A stretch of DNA of 43,179 nucleotides, taken from Nonomuraea zeae. Its GTDB lineage: Bacteria; Actinomycetota; Actinomycetes; Streptosporangiales; Streptosporangiaceae. The stretch is taken from assembly GCF_005889725.1 (NCBI RefSeq), contig NZ_VCKX01000086.1:1-43179 (forward strand). The letters run 5' to 3'. A program made the translations under genes and the position numbers. A model generated the notes under the pieces. The model was not told the DNA's origin. It made no database searches and saw only the letters and a list, made by a program, of their open reading frames with translations. Shown one piece after another: positions 1-7,569 of the stretch (position 1 is its first letter; each line of letters begins with the position of its first letter).

Positions 1-635
1 CGTGGGCCGAGGCGGCGAAGAGACAGCGCGAGCACGGTCCCGACGCCCGCGACGATCGCGCCGGACGCGGCCCGCAACCGGTGCACGTCGGCCCTGGCCT
101 CGGGCGAGGTGATCCACTGGCTGGTCCCGTCCGCGGCGGCCGACCTGCCGTCGAGGGTGGCGGCGAACTTCCACGTCACGTGGGAGCGGCCGAGCCGGGC
201 GTAGGTCAGCCACTCCTCGTTGACCCGCTCCGCCGCGGCGGTCAGCACCCCGGTCGTCACGGCGACACCGCGCGCCCGCAGCCGTGCGGCCCCGCCGGCC
301 GCCTTCGGGTTGGGGTCGGCCACCGCGATCACCACCCGCGCGACCCCCGCGTCGAGGAGCGCGAGGCTGCACGGACCGGTCCTGCCGGTGTGGTCGCAGG
401 GCTCAAGCGTCACGTACGCGGTGCCGCCGCGCGCCCGCCGCCCCGCCTGCGCCAGCGCGACGATCTCGGCGTGCGGCCCGCCCGCGTAGGCGTGGAACCC
501 CTCGCCCGCGACCGCTCCAGCGGCGTCCAGCACGACACAGCCCACGACGGGGTTGGGGCTGGTGGTGCCGTGTCCGCGCCCGGCCAGCTCGACGGCACGC
601 GCCATGTGCGCGACGTCCTGCTCGGGTATCTCCAC
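1..635 (-). CDS. ribD: RibD, bifunctional riboflavin deaminase/reductase (3' end cut by window edge)
   Basis: Riboflavin synthesis enzyme: an N-terminal deaminase for the pyrimidine intermediate and a C-terminal reductase. The start is GTG at 635 with an AGGAG seven bases upstream. Residues 27-32 read PNPVVG, H55-A-E57 is the zinc/proton-shuttle motif, and C80 and C89 in a PCDHTGRTGPC stretch complete the zinc site. The reductase part begins near residue 145 (VTWKFAATLDGR, then SQWITS and VGTVLA). The conserved family text after VGTVLA is normally DDPxLTVR, but here the last 26 bases read something else (LSLRRLGP) and resemble an adapter, so the true ribD sequence probably ends at base 27. 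The gene is preceded by an FMN riboswitch, so it should be repressed by FMN. Identity is secure; only the final bases are doubtful. Confidence 0.93.
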   Translation of the reverse strand, partial: MEIPEQDVAHMARAVELAGRGHGTTSPNPVVGCVVLDAAGAVAGEGFHAYAGGPHAEIVALAQAGRRARGGTAYVTLEPCDHTGRTGPCSLALLDAGVARVVIAVADPNPKAAGGAARLRARGVAVTTGVLTAAAERVNEEWLTYARLGRSHVTWKFAATLDGRSAAADGTSQWITSPEARADVHRLRAASGAIVAGVGTVLALSLRRLGP

Positions 636-745
636 CCGGGGTCTCCTACTCGCCAGTAGCTTCAAGCCACGGCGGGCCCCGGGGGACTTCTCCACGGTGC
701 GCATATGCACCGCAGAAGGCGCCCGGCTGGGACGCCGGACACCTC

Positions 746-872
746 GCGCGCTTCCTCCCATCCGGACTTTAACCGTCGGTCCCGGAATTTCACCGAGTCA
801 ACCGGCCGATGGCATCGGCCGGGTCGCGGACTGTCACCGCCGGCTCGGACTTTCACCGACCCCGGAGCACGC
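746..872 (-). promoter_or_regulatory. FMN riboswitch (RFN element) upstream of ribD
   Basis: Read on the minus strand, the conserved FMN aptamer blocks are all present in order: GGTGAAAGTCCG, GCCGGCGGTGACAGTCCG, a variable GGCCGATG/CATCGGCC hairpin, TGACTCGGTGAAATTCCGG, and GTTAAAGTCCGGATGGGAGG. The closing stem P1 pairs GCGTGCT (872-866) with AGCGCGC (752-746), seven pairs including one G-U. About 110 bases of leader separate it from the ribD start. That leader has a CGGTGC/GCACCG hairpin (695-712) but no clear U-tract terminator, so control may act on translation; that last point is inference. Confidence 0.96.
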
Positions 873-952
873 TAGCTCTCTTTCACTACCAGTTTGCCAT
901 GCCCCAAACGGCGCACGCGACCGCCCCTCCCCCTATGATCGCGGCGTTCGCC

Positions 953-1762
953 CTAGGCTGCCATGAGCCGGCGCGCGCGGCGGGCCGCCGGGGCATACCG
1001 GACATTGGCCGGCACCAGCCCGATCCCGGTGTGCAGGGTCCGCAGCGTCGCGGTCGCCCACAGGTCGCCCACCGGCGTGGCGGGCAGCCCGTACAGCCGT
1101 CGCGCCCAGCGCGGCAGCGTCGCGAAGGCGAGGAGCGTCAGCGCGGGCAGCGCCGGCTTGAGCGGGGTCAGCAGGCGCGGCAGCGGGGCGTTGAGCGACA
1201 GGCGGAGCGGGTGGGCCGCCTCGGGTACGAACCGCAGCCCCGGCCGCTCGGCGTCGATGTAGTCGCGCAGCTCGGCCACCGAGCCGGGCACCTCGGCCGC
1301 CTTCAGCCCGACCACCTCGGCGGCCATCCGCCACTCCGCGACGAACGCGTCCGCCTCGTCGTCGCTCAGCCGCACTCCGGCCCTGCGGGCGACCGACAGG
1401 TAGGAGTCGACCTCGCCGACATGGACCCAGCGCAGCGCGGCGGGATCGTCGAGGTGGAAGGTCTCCCCGGTGTCGGGATCATAGGCAGTCAGCGTGGCGT
1501 GGATCTTGCGGACCCGGCGTCCGGCCCGCTCGACCTCGGCGTGGGTGCCGTAGGTGCGCACGCGTACGAACTCGGTGGTCCGTACGAACCGTGACCAGGA
1601 CTCGGCCGGGTCCATGAGCGCGGAGTTCTGCAGCACGCCGCGCATCGCCCTCGGATGGAGCCCCTGCAGCAGCAGCGCGCGTATCCCGCCCACCAGCAGG
1701 ATCGGCTCACCCATCACCCGCCACGTCACCGAGCGTGGCCCGAAGATCCCATGGTCGCTCAT
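953..1762 (-). CDS. Oxygenase MpaB family protein (DUF2236)
   Basis: 269-residue protein of the MpaB/DUF2236 family, the same fold as rubber oxygenase Lcp, which binds a b-type haem. The N-terminal pattern is typical: SVTWRVMGEPILLVGGIRAL, then LHPRAMRGV with the family histidine near residue 37, then a VRTYGTHAEVERAGRRV segment and a RWVHVGEVDSYL segment. The substrate is unknown. The start at 1762 (ATGAGCGACC) has no Shine-Dalgarno sequence, and a -10-like AACTAT lies 7 to 12 bases upstream, so the mRNA may be leaderless. Two overlapping palindromes sit on that promoter, suggesting control by a local repressor that is not encoded beside it. It is followed by the ribD riboswitch but has no obvious metabolic link to riboflavin. 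Confidence 0.85.
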   Translation of the reverse strand: MSDHGIFGPRSVTWRVMGEPILLVGGIRALLLQGLHPRAMRGVLQNSALMDPAESWSRFVRTTEFVRVRTYGTHAEVERAGRRVRKIHATLTAYDPDTGETFHLDDPAALRWVHVGEVDSYLSVARRAGVRLSDDEADAFVAEWRMAAEVVGLKAAEVPGSVAELRDYIDAERPGLRFVPEAAHPLRLSLNAPLPRLLTPLKPALPALTLLAFATLPRWARRLYGLPATPVGDLWATATLRTLHTGIGLVPANVRYAPAARRARRLMAA

Positions 1763-1768
1763 AAGTGG

Positions 1769-1797
1769 ATAGTTACCCAGGTAAACCGGGATTTACC
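1769..1797 (-). promoter_or_regulatory. Candidate operator and promoter for the MpaB gene
   Basis: Two overlapping inverted repeats lie directly upstream of the MpaB start. TTACC-CA-GGTAA covers 1773-1784 and GGTAAA-N6-TTTACC covers 1780-1797. The first overlaps a -10-like AACTAT (minus strand 1774-1769) placed for a leaderless transcript starting at the ATG at 1762. The geometry fits TetR-type repression. No regulator gene lies beside it. Confidence 0.45.
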
Positions 1798-1811
1798 CGC
1801 TCTCGCGCGTA

Positions 1812-2040
1812 GCGATGGGCACGGGTAGAGAGGGATCATCCGCACCGGCGCCAAGCGGTGAGCGCGGGCAACGAGGCCTACCCGCACAGGCAAGCAGCGG
1901 TGAGCGCGGGCAACGAGGGCTTACCCGCACAGGCGAGCTGCGGCGGGCGCAGGCAACGAGGGCATACCCACACCAGCAAGCAGCGCTGGGCGAGGGCAAC
2001 GAGAACTTACCCGCTCTGGCTGGCAGCGGTGGCGCGGAGC
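1812..2040. repeat. 42-43 bp tandem array between rpe and the MpaB gene, anchored on the rpe stop codon
   Basis: Six imperfect units start at 1812, 1855, 1897, 1940, 1983 and 2026 (period 42-43). The unit nearest rpe contains its last codons and TAA stop. On the minus strand each inner unit has GCGGGTA...CCCGC, a small stem-loop carrying the stop trinucleotide or a derivative of it. The array fills the whole 240 bp gap and no other gene fits there. It may act as a series of weak transcription stops after rpe. Confidence 0.8.
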
Positions 2041-2669
2041 GCGTCGATGGCGGCCGCCGGGTCGGCGGCACCGTAGACGGCGCTGCCCGCCACGAACACG
2101 TCAGCCCCCGCCTCCGCGCAGCGCCCGATGGTCTCGGCGTCCACTCCCCCGTCCACCTGCAGCCAGATCCGGCCGCCGTGCCGCTCGATGAGCGCCCGCG
2201 CCCGCCGGATCTTCGGCAGCATGATGTCGAGGAACTTCTGCCCGCCGAACCCCGGCTCCACGGTCATCAGCAGGAGCATGTCGATCTCGCCCAGCAGGTC
2301 TTCGTACGGCTCGACCGCCGTGGCCGGGCTCAGCGCGAGCCCCGCCCGGGCACCGAGCGAGCGGATCTCCCGCAGAGTGCGGACCGGAGCCTTCGCCGCC
2401 TCCGCGTGGATGGTCACGCTGCCCGCCCCCGCCTCCGCGTAGGCCGGCGCCCATCGGTCGGGGTCGGCGATCATGAGGTGGCAGTCGAGCGGCGTCGCGG
2501 TCGCCTTGCGCAAGGCCTCGACTACGGGCAGCCCGAGGGTGAGGTTGGGCACGAAGTGGTAGTCCATGACGTCGACGTGCAGCCAGTCGGCGTTCGGCAC
2601 GGCGGCGGCTTCGTCGGCGAGCCTGGCGAAGTCGGCGGCGAGGATGCTGGGCGAGATCTGTACGGCCAT
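2007..2669 (-). CDS. rpe: Ribulose-phosphate 3-epimerase
   Basis: TIM-barrel enzyme of the pentose phosphate pathway that interconverts ribulose 5-phosphate and xylulose 5-phosphate in the cytosol. All family signatures are visible: ISPSILAADFA at the N terminus, HVDVMDYHFVPNLTLG (metal and catalytic Asp), DCHLMI, MTVEPGFGGQKF (phosphate loop), and LQVDGGVDAET with the second catalytic Asp. The length of 220 residues is normal. The last four residues (SQSG) and the TAA stop lie inside the first unit of the downstream tandem array, so the array appears to have grown from the end of this gene. It follows the PAP2 gene with a 12-base gap and is probably co-transcribed with it. Confidence 0.97.
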   Translation of the reverse strand: MAVQISPSILAADFARLADEAAAVPNADWLHVDVMDYHFVPNLTLGLPVVEALRKATATPLDCHLMIADPDRWAPAYAEAGAGSVTIHAEAAKAPVRTLREIRSLGARAGLALSPATAVEPYEDLLGEIDMLLLMTVEPGFGGQKFLDIMLPKIRRARALIERHGGRIWLQVDGGVDAETIGRCAEAGADVFVAGSAVYGAADPAAAIDALRATAASQSG

Positions 2670-2681
2670 GATTGCCCAAGT

Positions 2682-3659
2682 CTAGTGAACGGCTTGTGCC
2701 TGCCTCGCCCGGGACATGAGTCCGAGTCTGATGAACACCACCGGCGCCCCCGCCTGCACCCAGAGGGCCAGCACCGCGTATCCGACATACGTGAACACGC
2801 CGGTCGGGGGGAGAAACTCGCGGCGGGCGTACCAGATGAGGCCGGCCACGAGCGAGCCGAGCAGCCAGCGGGCGGCGCGCAGTCTCATCGGCCCGCCCGC
2901 GTCGAACCACCCCAGCCAGTACATGATCGACGCGCCGGCCAGCGTCCCGAGCAGCACGCCGGACAGGGCGACGATCGTGTCCGGGCTCTCCGGCGCGATC
3001 TCGCCCGCCGAGCTCCAGCCCGCCGGCACCGTCCATCCGGCGTACGGCACCGCGGCCAGCGCGGCCGCACCGAGCAGCGCGCACGACAGCGCCGCCGAAG
3101 CCGCGAGCTGTACCCACAGCGCCTGCCGCAGCCACCACTGCGTCAGCGGCCGTTCCAGCCATTCGCTGAGCGCCAGGACGGCCAGCCCGAGCAGCACCCC
3201 GGCCACCACGTCCGAGATGAAGTGCACGCCCAGATACACCCGGCTCAGGCAGATGAGCGCGACGAGCGCTCCCGCCGTCCACCGCGCCCACGGCCGGCCC
3301 ACCGCCACGGCCAGCTTGCCGAGGGCGGCGGTGCTGATCTGCGCGTGCCCCGACGGCAGCCCGAATGCGCTCTCGGGCGTCATCCCGGCCACTCTGGCAT
3401 CGATCCAGTACGGCCTGGGCTGGTGGCCCACGAGCTTGGCGATCGCGTTCGTGGTGGCGGCCGCCAGAACGGTCAGGCCGAGGCGCAGGCCCAGCGCGGG
3501 GCTGACGCACCAGTAGATGACAGGCAGGCAGAGCAGGAAGAACGTGTCCGTGCCGAACACCGAGACGAGCTCCAGCACCGGCCGGACCGCCTCGGGCCAT
3601 CCCTGGAGCCAGATGATCGGCGCCAGCTCGGCCCTATGCAGATCGTCCAGAAAGTCCAC
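2682..3659 (-). CDS. PAP2-family membrane phosphatase
   Basis: Multi-pass membrane protein of about 325 residues with the three PAP2/lipid phosphate phosphatase motifs: K-x6-RP (KLVGHQPRP), PSGH (LPSGHAQ), and SR-x5-H-x3-D (SRVYLGVHFISD). Such enzymes remove phosphate from lipid phosphates or isoprenyl diphosphates at the membrane; the substrate cannot be read here. Several hydrophobic segments follow the catalytic core, so it carries an extra C-terminal membrane region. I place the start at GTG 3659 (VDFLDDLHRAEL) because the sequence upstream of it is arginine- and cysteine-rich and unlike a membrane protein start. An alternative start at 3695 would add 12 residues. Just upstream lies a repeat-filled gap after rsmB. 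Confidence 0.88.
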   Translation of the reverse strand: MDFLDDLHRAELAPIIWLQGWPEAVRPVLELVSVFGTDTFFLLCLPVIYWCVSPALGLRLGLTVLAAATTNAIAKLVGHQPRPYWIDARVAGMTPESAFGLPSGHAQISTAALGKLAVAVGRPWARWTAGALVALICLSRVYLGVHFISDVVAGVLLGLAVLALSEWLERPLTQWWLRQALWVQLAASAALSCALLGAAALAAVPYAGWTVPAGWSSAGEIAPESPDTIVALSGVLLGTLAGASIMYWLGWFDAGGPMRLRAARWLLGSLVAGLIWYARREFLPPTGVFTYVGYAVLALWVQAGAPVVFIRLGLMSRARQAQAVH

Positions 3660-3754
3660 GCTGCCGATCGGACCACATCGGCAGCCCACACGCACACGCG
3701 CCGTACCGCGCCCTCGCCCCGAGACCGCGACGTCTCACCACCGCCAGCCGCCCC

Positions 3755-4010
3755 GGAACCCGGACGACAGGCGCTTACGCCACCCAGGAGATCGGACGGA
3801 CGACACCCCACAACCGCCCGCCACCCGCGGAACCGGCCAGGACACGCCTCACCAACGCCCGCCACCCAGCAAACCCGGCACACGACAACCACCCGCCCAC
3901 CGGGGAACCCAGCCGGACGACACCTCACAACCAACCGCCACCCAGGGAACCCAGCCGGACGACACCTCACGACAACCCCCCGCCCGGGTAGCCGGACGGG
4001 AGGCGGCTCA
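3755..4010. repeat. 33-42 bp degenerate tandem array between rsmB and the PAP2 gene
   Basis: Units start near 3755, 3788, 3829, 3870, 3904 and 3946. The two best (3904 and 3946) share GGAACCCAGCCGGACGACAC and are 42 bases apart. On the minus strand the unit begins GTGAGG, and the rsmB stop (TGA, 4010-4008) sits in a matching TCGTGAG context, so the array again starts at the stop codon of the upstream gene. The rest of the gap (3660-3754) shows no gene. Confidence 0.7.
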
Positions 4011-5489
4011 CGAGCGCTTGCGGAGCAGGGTCAGGAACATGGCGTCGGTCCCGTGCCGGTGCGGCCAGAACTGGGCGTGCGGCCCGTCGCCCAGGCCCTC
4101 CACCTCCGGCAGGTAGTCACGGGCGTCCAACTGCTCCACGTCGTCCCGCCGGCCGATCACGTCGCCGACCACGACCCGGGTCTCCGCGAGATGCGGGGAG
4201 CAGGTGACGTAGGCCACGACCCCACCCGGGCGCACGGCGTCGAGAGCGGTGGCGAGCAGCCGCCGTTGCAGCTTGCCCAGCTCGGCGATCCCTGAGGGGT
4301 CGCGCCGCCACCGAGCCTCGGGCCGGCGCCGCAACGCGCCCAACCCGGTGCAGGGCGCATCGAGCATGACCCGGTCGAACACACCCTGCCGCCACGCGGG
4401 CTCGGTGCCGTCAGCGGTGATCACCGGCGCGTCCCTGGTCGTCTGCCAGACCAGCCGGGCCCGGTGGTACTGCACGTCAGCTGCCAGCAGCCGGGCGCCA
4501 CCGGGAAAGGCCTCGAACGCAGGCTCCAGCCCAGTCGCACCGGCGCCACGGCGGCGGGCCTCGCCGCTCAGGCCCTCAAGGTCGCCATGGGTGGCGATGG
4601 CGTCGAGCAGCCCCGCCTTGCCACCGGGGCCGGCGCACATGTCGAGCCACAGCTCATCACCATCGCCCTTGATCGGCACGCGGGTCAGCGCGAGCGCGAC
4701 GAGCTGGCTGGCCTCGTCCTGCACGGCGGCGCGCGTCTCGGCGACCGCCTCGATCTGGCCGGGATCACCTTCACGCAGGTAGGCGGCGTACGGCGAGTAG
4801 CGGGCAGGCAGGGCGCCCGCGTCTTCGAGCTCTGCCACGGAGCTGCGGCCCGGCCGGGCGACGAGGGTCACGAGCGGGCGGGCGTTGTCCGCTTCGAGCA
4901 GGTCGGTCATCTCGGCGTCACCGCCCAGCGCGTCGCGGAAGGCCGAGACGATCCACCGGGGATGACCGTAGGCGACGGCGAGATGGCCCACGGGGTCGTG
5001 CGCGGGGTCGGGAGCCACGATGGGCACCCATTCCTCGATCGTCCTCGACCCGATCTTGCGCAGCACCGCGTTGACGAACTTGGCCGCGCCCTGGCCGATG
5101 CGCAGGCGTACGAGGTCGACGGTGGTGCCGACGGCCGCGTGCGGCGGGACCCGCATGCGCAGGAGCTGGTGCGCGCCGAGCCGAAGCGCGTCACGCACGT
5201 CGGGGTCGGGCGCGCGGTCGCTGCACATCTCGATGATCGCGTCGTAGGTGCCGAGCCCGCGCAGCGTCCCGTACGCGAGCTCGGTGGCCAGTGCCGCGTC
5301 GCGGCCCTTGATCCCGCGCTCGCGCAGCAGACGCGGCAAAAGCAGGTTGGCGTACGCGTCGCGCTCGTCAACCGCTCGCACGACGTCGAAGGCCGCGTTG
5401 CGCGCATGGTCGCGCGCCGGTTTCCGCGGCCCTCGCGTACGGCTTCCGCCGCGTCCGCCTCCGGCCCCCTGGTCCCCCCTGGTGTTCAT
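4008..5489 (-). CDS. rsmB: 16S rRNA (cytosine-967-C5)-methyltransferase RsmB
   Basis: 493-residue protein with an N-terminal NusB-like RNA-binding domain (roughly residues 25-160, starting ARNAAFDVVRAVDERDAYAN) and a C-terminal SAM-dependent Rossmann domain. The SAM loop DMCAGPGGKAGLL, the catalytic motif LDAPCTGLGALRRRPEARW, and the release-cysteine motif VTCSPHL are all present, so the two-cysteine m5C mechanism is intact. It methylates C967 of 16S rRNA. I chose ATG 5489 because it lies 16 bases after the stop of the upstream gene; a start at 5543 would overlap that gene. Between the two halves of the methyltransferase domain there is a glycine- and arginine-rich insert (GLSGEARRRGAGATGLEP) not usual in the family. 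It sits in the usual fmt-rsmB order, with a coiled-coil gene wedged between. Confidence 0.95.
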   Translation of the reverse strand: MNTRGDQGAGGGRGGSRTRGPRKPARDHARNAAFDVVRAVDERDAYANLLLPRLLRERGIKGRDAALATELAYGTLRGLGTYDAIIEMCSDRAPDPDVRDALRLGAHQLLRMRVPPHAAVGTTVDLVRLRIGQGAAKFVNAVLRKIGSRTIEEWVPIVAPDPAHDPVGHLAVAYGHPRWIVSAFRDALGGDAEMTDLLEADNARPLVTLVARPGRSSVAELEDAGALPARYSPYAAYLREGDPGQIEAVAETRAAVQDEASQLVALALTRVPIKGDGDELWLDMCAGPGGKAGLLDAIATHGDLEGLSGEARRRGAGATGLEPAFEAFPGGARLLAADVQYHRARLVWQTTRDAPVITADGTEPAWRQGVFDRVMLDAPCTGLGALRRRPEARWRRDPSGIAELGKLQRRLLATALDAVRPGGVVAYVTCSPHLAETRVVVGDVIGRRDDVEQLDARDYLPEVEGLGDGPHAQFWPHRHGTDAMFLTLLRKRS

Positions 5490-5505
5490 CCCCTCAGACT
5501 TTCCC

Positions 5506-5985
5506 TCACGCCTTGGGCGGGAGCCTTTCCAGCACCTCTCCAAGCAGCGCGGTCACGTTGACCATGCCGACCTTGAGCTCTCCGACGTCTGTCTTGAGCA
5601 CCGCTACGTCCGTCTTGAGCACCGCTACATCTGTCTTGAGCACCGCTACATCCGTCTTGAGCACCGCTACATCCGTCTTGAGCTCCTTGACGTCGGTCTT
5701 GAGCTCCTTGACGTCGGCCTCGAGCACGGCGACCCGTCCGTCCAGGACGTCGAGCTTCTCGCCCAGTTGCACGGTCTTGCCGAGAGCCTTGTCGCTCTTC
5801 TGCTCGATCCGCGCCGCCTTGCCCTCCACCTTCTCGAGTGAGATCTCCATCCGGCGGGTGCGCCGGTTGATGTCGCGACAGTCGTCGCGGATGTCACCCA
5901 TCACCTTCCAGGCAACGTCCTGGTCCTCGCGCAGGTTGTCCATGCGTTCGATAAGAGCGACCGTGTCGCTACGGGTCGTAGTCAC
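5506..5985 (-). CDS. Small coiled-coil protein with heptad repeats
   Basis: About 159 residues, no enzymatic motif. Residues 90-131 are six nearly identical heptads of the form (A/E)(V/E)LKTDV, encoded by six 21 bp DNA units, and the flanks keep heptad character (KVEGKAARIEQKSDKALGKTV, LDVLDGRVAVLEADV). It should form a long alpha-helical coiled coil, perhaps a trimer or a filament; there is no signal peptide or membrane segment. I prefer the GTG at 5985 (VTTTRSDTVALIERMDNL). The first possible GTG at 6030 overlaps the fmt stop as GTGA, which would couple translation but adds an unconvincing arginine-rich leader. It lies in the fmt-rsmB operon. Function unknown; homologues of this kind are often annotated only as hypothetical. 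Confidence 0.75.
   Translation of the reverse strand: MTTTRSDTVALIERMDNLREDQDVAWKVMGDIRDDCRDINRRTRRMEISLEKVEGKAARIEQKSDKALGKTVQLGEKLDVLDGRVAVLEADVKELKTDVKELKTDVAVLKTDVAVLKTDVAVLKTDVAVLKTDVGELKVGMVNVTALLGEVLERLPPKA
5591..5716 (-). repeat. 21 bp x 6 in-frame tandem repeat encoding coiled-coil heptads
   Basis: Units start at 5591, 5612, 5633, 5654, 5675 and 5696. The four inner units share GTCTTGAGCACCGCTACATC with one or two changes, and the last two share GAGCTCCTTGACGTCG. The period of 21 equals one heptad, so gain or loss of a unit changes rod length without breaking frame. Confidence 0.95.
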
Positions 5986-6026
5986 GGGCTCGATGTTACA
6001 GTCCGCGTTCCGCTCGACACGCCGGG

Positions 6027-6956
6027 TCACTTGAAGGTCTCTTTACTCTCCGGGCGAACTCCGCGAGCCCACTCCACGGCCTCCATCAACCGCTTGCCCT
6101 GCGGCTGCACCTCGCCCAGCGCCACGGCGCCGGTAGCCGTACCGACCAGCACTTCCGTCTTAGTGGCGGCGATCTGCCCGGGCGCGAGCGGCTCGCCGGA
6201 AGCGGCCGTCCGGACCGGCCCGAGCTTGACCCGCTGCCCTCTGAACTCGCTCCACGCCCCCGGGCTGGGCGTGGAGGCCCGGATCAGCCGGTCGACGTGC
6301 ATGGCGGGCTTGCCCCAGTCGACCTGGGCGTCGCCCACGGAGATCTTGGGCGCGACGGTCACCCCGTCGGCCGGCTGCGGCCGGGCCTCCAGCGTGCCGT
6401 CCTCGACGCCGTCCAGGGTCGCGGCGAGCAGCCCGGCGCCCGAGACCGACAGGCGTTCGAGCAGCGCCCCGCTGGTGTCGGAGGCCCGGATCTCCTCGGT
6501 GACCACGCCGTAGACGGGCCCGGCGTCCAGCTCCTTGACGATCTGGAACGTGCTCGCCCCGGTGATCTCGTCACCGTGCAGGATGGCGTGCTGGACCGGA
6601 GCGGCGCCGCGCCAGGCGGGCAGGATCGAGAAGTGCAGGTTGATCCATCCGAGCCGGGGAACGTCCAGCGCCGGCTGCGGCAGCAGCGCGCCGTACGCGA
6701 CCACCGGGCAGCAGTCGGGCTCAAGAGCGCGCAACTGGTCGAGGAAGGCCGGGTCGCCGGCCTTCTGCGGGCGCAGTACCTCGATGCCGGCCTCCTCCGC
6801 GAGCGCGGCCACCGGCGAGGGGTGGACCTTGCGGCCCCTGCCCGACTGGGCGTCGGGACGGGTGACGACCGCGACCACCTCGTGGCGGGGCGAGTCGATC
6901 AGGGTCCGCAGCGACGGCAGCGCCGTCTCGGGTGTGCCCGCGAAGACCAGCCGCAT
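6027..6956 (-). CDS. fmt: Methionyl-tRNA formyltransferase
   Basis: Adds a formyl group from 10-formyl-tetrahydrofolate to initiator Met-tRNA. The N-terminal domain starts MRLVFAGTPETALPSL. The folate-binding/catalytic segment reads GWINLHFSILPAWRGAAPVQHAI with the catalytic Asn-His, and GDEITGASTFQIV follows. The C-terminal OB-like domain begins near residue 205. The length of 309 residues is standard. It starts four bases after the def stop, so def and fmt form the usual pair, and its own stop touches the start region of the coiled-coil gene. Confidence 0.97.
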   Translation of the reverse strand: MRLVFAGTPETALPSLRTLIDSPRHEVVAVVTRPDAQSGRGRKVHPSPVAALAEEAGIEVLRPQKAGDPAFLDQLRALEPDCCPVVAYGALLPQPALDVPRLGWINLHFSILPAWRGAAPVQHAILHGDEITGASTFQIVKELDAGPVYGVVTEEIRASDTSGALLERLSVSGAGLLAATLDGVEDGTLEARPQPADGVTVAPKISVGDAQVDWGKPAMHVDRLIRASTPSPGAWSEFRGQRVKLGPVRTAASGEPLAPGQIAATKTEVLVGTATGAVALGEVQPQGKRLMEAVEWARGVRPESKETFK

Positions 6957-6960
6957 GATG

Positions 6961-7509
6961 TCAGAGCGCCCTTCCGCCGGTGACGTGGGGCGAGACCTTC
7001 ACCACGGGGGCGGACAGACCGCTCCACTCGGCCTCGCGCACGGCCTTCATGGCCAGCTTGCGCTGCTTGGGGTCCATCCTGTCGATGAACAGCACGCCGT
7101 CGAGGTGGTCGGTCTCGTGCTGGAAGCAGCGGGCCATCAGATCGGTGCCTTCGAGCGTGATCGGCTCGCCGTGCATGTTCAGGCCCTTGGCGACCGCGCG
7201 GATGGCGCGCGGCGTCGGGAAGGACAGGCCGGGGAAGGACAGGCAGCCTTCCTCGCCCTCCTCGTCGAGCTCCGCCGACAGGTCGAGGTCGGGGTTGATC
7301 AGGTGGCCGAGCTGCTCGTCGACGTAATAGGTGAACACCCGCAGCCCGACTCCGATCTGCGGCGCCGCCAGGCCCGCGCCCGGCGCGTCCATCATCGTGT
7401 CGGTGAGGTCTTTGACGAGCTTGCGGAGCTCCTTGTCGAAGTCGACGACCGGGGCCGCCGGGGTGCGCAGCACCGGATCACCGAACAGCCGGATCGACTG
7501 GATCGCCAA
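6961..7509 (-). CDS. def: Peptide deformylase
   Basis: Removes the N-formyl group from new proteins, using Fe2+ or Zn2+. The three diagnostic motifs are clear: GAGLAAPQIG, EGCLSFPG (the Cys is a metal ligand) and QHETDHLDG (the HExxH ligands). 182 residues, normal for the actinobacterial type. It works together with fmt, which follows after four bases. An ATG- or TTG-led start at 7509 gives MAIQSIRLFGDPVLR, typical of the family. Confidence 0.97.
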   Translation of the reverse strand: MAIQSIRLFGDPVLRTPAAPVVDFDKELRKLVKDLTDTMMDAPGAGLAAPQIGVGLRVFTYYVDEQLGHLINPDLDLSAELDEEGEEGCLSFPGLSFPTPRAIRAVAKGLNMHGEPITLEGTDLMARCFQHETDHLDGVLFIDRMDPKQRKLAMKAVREAEWSGLSAPVVKVSPHVTGGRAL

Positions 7510-7569
7510 GGGGGCTCACTCCGTTTCTCAAGCGTGGATCAATCCAGTTTAGTGTAGGTAGGGACCGAG

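Noticed and set aside
1815..4295. 826-residue plus-strand frame opposite rpe, PAP2 and rsmB
   Set aside because: It is the antisense shadow of three well-supported genes.
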